From assembly GCA_023383055.1 (NCBI GenBank), contig JAHDYP010000006.1, positions 23,299 to 82,155 of the forward strand: DNA of 58,857 nt. The letters are read 5' to 3'. This document shows, one piece after another, positions 55,261-58,857 of this stretch. A program made the translations under genes and the position numbers. This stretch comes from Verrucomicrobiota bacterium (GTDB lineage: Bacteria; Verrucomicrobiota; Verrucomicrobiia; Limisphaerales; JAHDYP01). Position 1 is the first letter of the stretch. The number at the start of each line of letters is the position of its first letter. A model generated the notes under the pieces. The model worked only from the letters and a program-made list of their open reading frames with translations, was not told the DNA's origin and made no database searches.

Positions 55261-55269
55261 GGCAGCGAC

Positions 55270-56718
<1,449 letters not shown>

Positions 56719-56731
56719 AAAACAGTTCAGT

Positions 56732-56760
56732 TTGAGCAAATCCTGGCGGCACCATACAAA
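56732..56760 (+). promoter_or_regulatory. Candidate promoter between gnd and the thymidylate synthase-like gene
   Basis: TTGAGC (56732-56737) and TACAAA (56755-56760) are separated by 17 bases and lie 95 bases before the ATG at 56856. Five and four of six positions match consensus. By-eye assignment only. Confidence 0.35.
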
Positions 56761-56855
56761 ACGACCGTCCCAGCGCCAACAGAATCCGATCCGTCAGGGA
56801 CGGATTTCCGGACTGGCCATCGGATCCACAACCGTCCAGACTCGCGCCACTCATC

Positions 56856-57704
56856 ATGAACGGAATACCTGTGCTGCACGTGGAAGCGGACTGCATCGCC
56901 CGCGCCTGGGAATCGTCGCTGGTGGAACTGCGCCGTCGCGGCTGCGTGATCCAAACCGAATATGACAAGCCGGAGGATCCGCCCAGCCGGGACGCCACCA
57001 TGCTGATCACCATCACCGATCCGCTCTCGGAGCCGATGATTCACAAGGATTTCCCCGGCGGACCCATCGAGTTGCAGGAATACGTCATGGAGGTCTGTGA
57101 AGGCATCAAGGATCACCTGGTGCGCAACCCGGACGATCCGGCCGATACCCGTTGGGAATACACCTATCACCAGCGGTTGTTCGCCTACCGCGCGCCCGGC
57201 CTCGACCCGGTTGACCAGATCGAACGGGTCTGCCAGAAGCTCGCCCAGACGCCGCACACCCGCCGCGCCCAGGCCATCACCTGGAAGGTCTGGGAAGATA
57301 ACGATTGCTACGATCCCGCCTGCCTCCAGAGCATCTGGTGCCGCATCCTGGAACAGGATGGCGTGCCGGTGCTCAGCATGAACGTGCGCTTCCGGTCGAA
57401 CGATGCCTACAAAGCCGCGTTCATGAACATCTTCGCCCTGGTCCAACTCCAGCAGCGAATCGCCGCCCAAATCGCCGAACGACGGGGACACCCCATCCGC
57501 GTCGGCCGGTATTGTCACCTCGCCGATAGCTACCACATCTACGGCTCCAACCTGCGTGAGTTCGAGTCCCGATTCCTCGGCGCGCTCGAGAAGCGGACTT
57601 TCGAGCAACGCACCCTGCGCTACGCCGACGTGCGCGACATGATGGAAGAAGCCCGGCCCATGCTGCTCGAGAAAGCCCGGGAGATGGGGGAACAGAGCCG
57701 CTAG
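56856..57704 (+). CDS. Thymidylate synthase-like protein, methanogen type
   Basis: A 282-residue protein that matches the pattern of archaeal methanogen thymidylate synthases more than bacterial ThyA. Near the middle are RRAQAITWKVWED and a Cys (Cys156) in DPACLQSIW, followed by FRSNDAYKAAFMNIFAL and DSYHIYGSN, which correspond to the catalytic cysteine, the RSND segment and the DxHIY motif of the fold. The family transfers a one-carbon unit to dUMP or dCMP; the actual substrate here is not known. It stands divergent from gnd. Nothing around it suggests a phage. Confidence 0.75.
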   Translation: MNGIPVLHVEADCIARAWESSLVELRRRGCVIQTEYDKPEDPPSRDATMLITITDPLSEPMIHKDFPGGPIELQEYVMEVCEGIKDHLVRNPDDPADTRWEYTYHQRLFAYRAPGLDPVDQIERVCQKLAQTPHTRRAQAITWKVWEDNDCYDPACLQSIWCRILEQDGVPVLSMNVRFRSNDAYKAAFMNIFALVQLQQRIAAQIAERRGHPIRVGRYCHLADSYHIYGSNLREFESRFLGALEKRTFEQRTLRYADVRDMMEEARPMLLEKAREMGEQSR

Positions 57705-57788
57705 CCCGGATGCCTTAGACCAAATGGCTTTGACCGATGCCCTGGGGGTGCCGTATGGTTCGCGGCAGAATTAAATCGAATTACGACT

Positions 57789-58232
57789 ATGAGCAACACC
57801 TACGTCCCTCTCATCAGTTCCGCCGTCGCCGGTCCGCTCGGCGTCCTGCATCTGCCGCGGCTCTGGCTCAAAGCCTCCCTCGAAGCCCAGGGCAAGCTGG
57901 CCGCGGGTTACCCGGGGATCGGCCAAGGCTATGACATGATGGTGATCAACGCCCTCGGGCTGAAGCCGGACGCGGTGAAGGCGTTCATCGGAACGAAACC
58001 GACCTACCCGCAGTTCGAGAGCTGGATCAAGCGGCAACCGGGCGCGCGCCTGGACAAGGCCACCATCTACAAGCTGAACGTGGCGATCATGGGTTACATC
58101 CACGAAGACAGTGTCCGCAAGGGCATCCTGTCGGCGAACGGCCTGCCCGATGACGGGTCGGTCAATCCCGGCGCGGTGGATCTCAATAACCTCGACGACT
58201 GGTTCGAGTTCCATCAGGCCGTGCTGAAGTGA
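57789..58232 (+). CDS. DUF5069-family protein
   Basis: A 147-residue soluble protein matching the small DUF5069 family by its conserved segment GVLHLPRLWLKASLEAQGKLAAGY. The rest (WIKRQPG near the middle, DDWFEFHQAVL at the end) agrees with the family layout. The function is unknown. It starts 84 bases after the thymidylate synthase-like gene on the same strand and may be co-transcribed with it. Confidence 0.8.
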   Translation: MSNTYVPLISSAVAGPLGVLHLPRLWLKASLEAQGKLAAGYPGIGQGYDMMVINALGLKPDAVKAFIGTKPTYPQFESWIKRQPGARLDKATIYKLNVAIMGYIHEDSVRKGILSANGLPDDGSVNPGAVDLNNLDDWFEFHQAVLK

Positions 58233-58244
58233 TGGCGGCGGTGA

Positions 58245-58646
58245 AGAATCGACGCTAACAGCAACGGCGGGGTGCTTGTGCGGATGACGGGCGAGCACGG
58301 GATTTGGCCCCGGTGCCTCGAATTCCAGCTCAACCAGAAGCAGGCCGGAGATTTCTGGGCCATTCGCGGCTATGAATTCACCGGGCCACCGGAGCAACTT
58401 CAAGTGATGACGAACGCCGCGTTGGGTGTGCTTCGCCACCTTAAACGGCAGGCGGACCAGGAGAAACCTGTGGGCGAATGGAACCAGTTCGAGGGCCTTG
58501 TGGACGGTGCGATCGTGATCCAGAAGGTCAATGGCACGGTGGTGAACCGCGCCACCGGTTGCGACGTCGTGCCCGGCAGAATCCTGATCACGGCGGAAGG
58601 TCAGGAGATACAGTTCCGCAACGTGCGATTGATGCCGCGACAGTGA
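58245..58646 (+). pseudogene. 5'-truncated DUF1080 (LamG-like) gene fragment
   Basis: The frame from 58245 reads ANSNGGVLVRMTGEHGIWP, EFQLNQKQAGDFWAI, EKPVGEWNQFEGLVDG and CDVVPGRILITAEGQEIQF, which is the C-terminal half of a DUF1080/3-keto-disaccharide hydrolase-type domain. The signal peptide and N-terminal half are absent; a stop codon lies directly upstream. An internal GTG at 58272 would not restore the missing part. It is probably a remnant left by a deletion. Confidence 0.75.
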
Positions 58647-58737
58647 GGCCGTTTTGAGAACGATTGGAGTCACGGCTTCACATTAGACAATTGAGTTGGT
58701 GACAACAGGGAAGGGAGAGCATGGGAGTTGGGGGTTA

Positions 58738-58813
58738 CAGAAGGAAACGAAGGTAACGAAAACCCTGCGGCCAATGGAACGGACGCTTTCCTTCGTTCTC
58801 TTCGTTGCCTTCT
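58738..58813. repeat. Inverted array of a degenerate AACGAAGG motif
   Basis: CAGAAGGAAACGAAGGTAAC (58738 on) on the plus strand is opposed by TTTCCTTCGTTCTCTTCGTT and GCCTTCTG (58786-58813), the reverse complement of the same units, around a 20-odd-base spacer. It follows the DUF1080 fragment and has no gene. Confidence 0.75.
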
Positions 58814-58857
58814 GGTGCGCCAAGAGAAGCCTGGTGCCTCTCATTGAATGAAAGGTG

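Overview
The window is high-GC bacterial chromosome that most resembles Verrucomicrobiota, possibly the Pedosphaera/Limisphaerales group. This is inferred from gene content: secreted FG-GAP/UnbV (CRTAC1-like) giants, DUF1080, DUF5069, an FGE-sulfatase protein, a Lys-rich pseudopilin-type segment and the 'EAAPSVTGPW' C-terminal tail of the large surface proteins. No rRNA, tRNA or CRISPR array was recognised.

Region 1 (1-12.8 kb) is housekeeping. It holds coaD, a yceD/DUF177-rpmF-plsX-fabH lipid/ribosome cluster, a PilZ-like protein, pilT, waaA (Kdo transferase, implying a Gram-negative envelope), a Na+/H+ antiporter-like membrane protein, a Ser/Thr kinase with an N-terminal zinc ribbon, a Xer-type recombinase and a topoisomerase III with a triplicated C-terminal tail. 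Region 2 (13-20.4 kb) is one 2468-residue envelope protein made of two homologous halves separated by membrane segments and a pseudopilin-like module. Region 3 (20.4-27.1 kb) carries toxin-antitoxin genes (one broken), an HNH nuclease, a coiled-coil/TPR protein, YjbQ and a secreted hypothetical protein.

Region 4 (27.3-45 kb) is devoted to very large secreted proteins. Two tandem CRTAC1-like proteins of over 1200 residues are followed by decayed remnants of a TPR gene and a third UnbV gene on the opposite strand. After these come two surface proteins with CBM6-like domains whose last 3.39 kb, terminator stem included, appear identical. Region 5 (45-49 kb) is metabolic: an aldehyde dehydrogenase and a FAH-family dehydratase that look like the last two steps of a Weimberg-type pentose pathway, then a phosphofructokinase-family protein whose catalytic motifs are substituted. 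Toxin-antitoxin remnants follow.

Region 6 (49.6-54.2 kb) is the most unusual locus. An ABC ATPase is followed by a permease that carries a whole HlyD/MacA-type periplasmic adaptor inside the loop between its third and fourth membrane helices, then by a translationally overlapping FGE-sulfatase-domain gene. That last gene has an apparent one-base frameshift, and a repeat element forms part of its leader codons. Region 7 (54.4-58.9 kb) holds a HAD phosphatase and 6-phosphogluconate dehydrogenase on the minus strand, and on the plus strand a methanogen-type thymidylate synthase homologue, DUF5069 and a 5'-truncated DUF1080 fragment. Several small inverted-repeat elements built from degenerate short motifs lie between genes in regions 4, 6 and 7.
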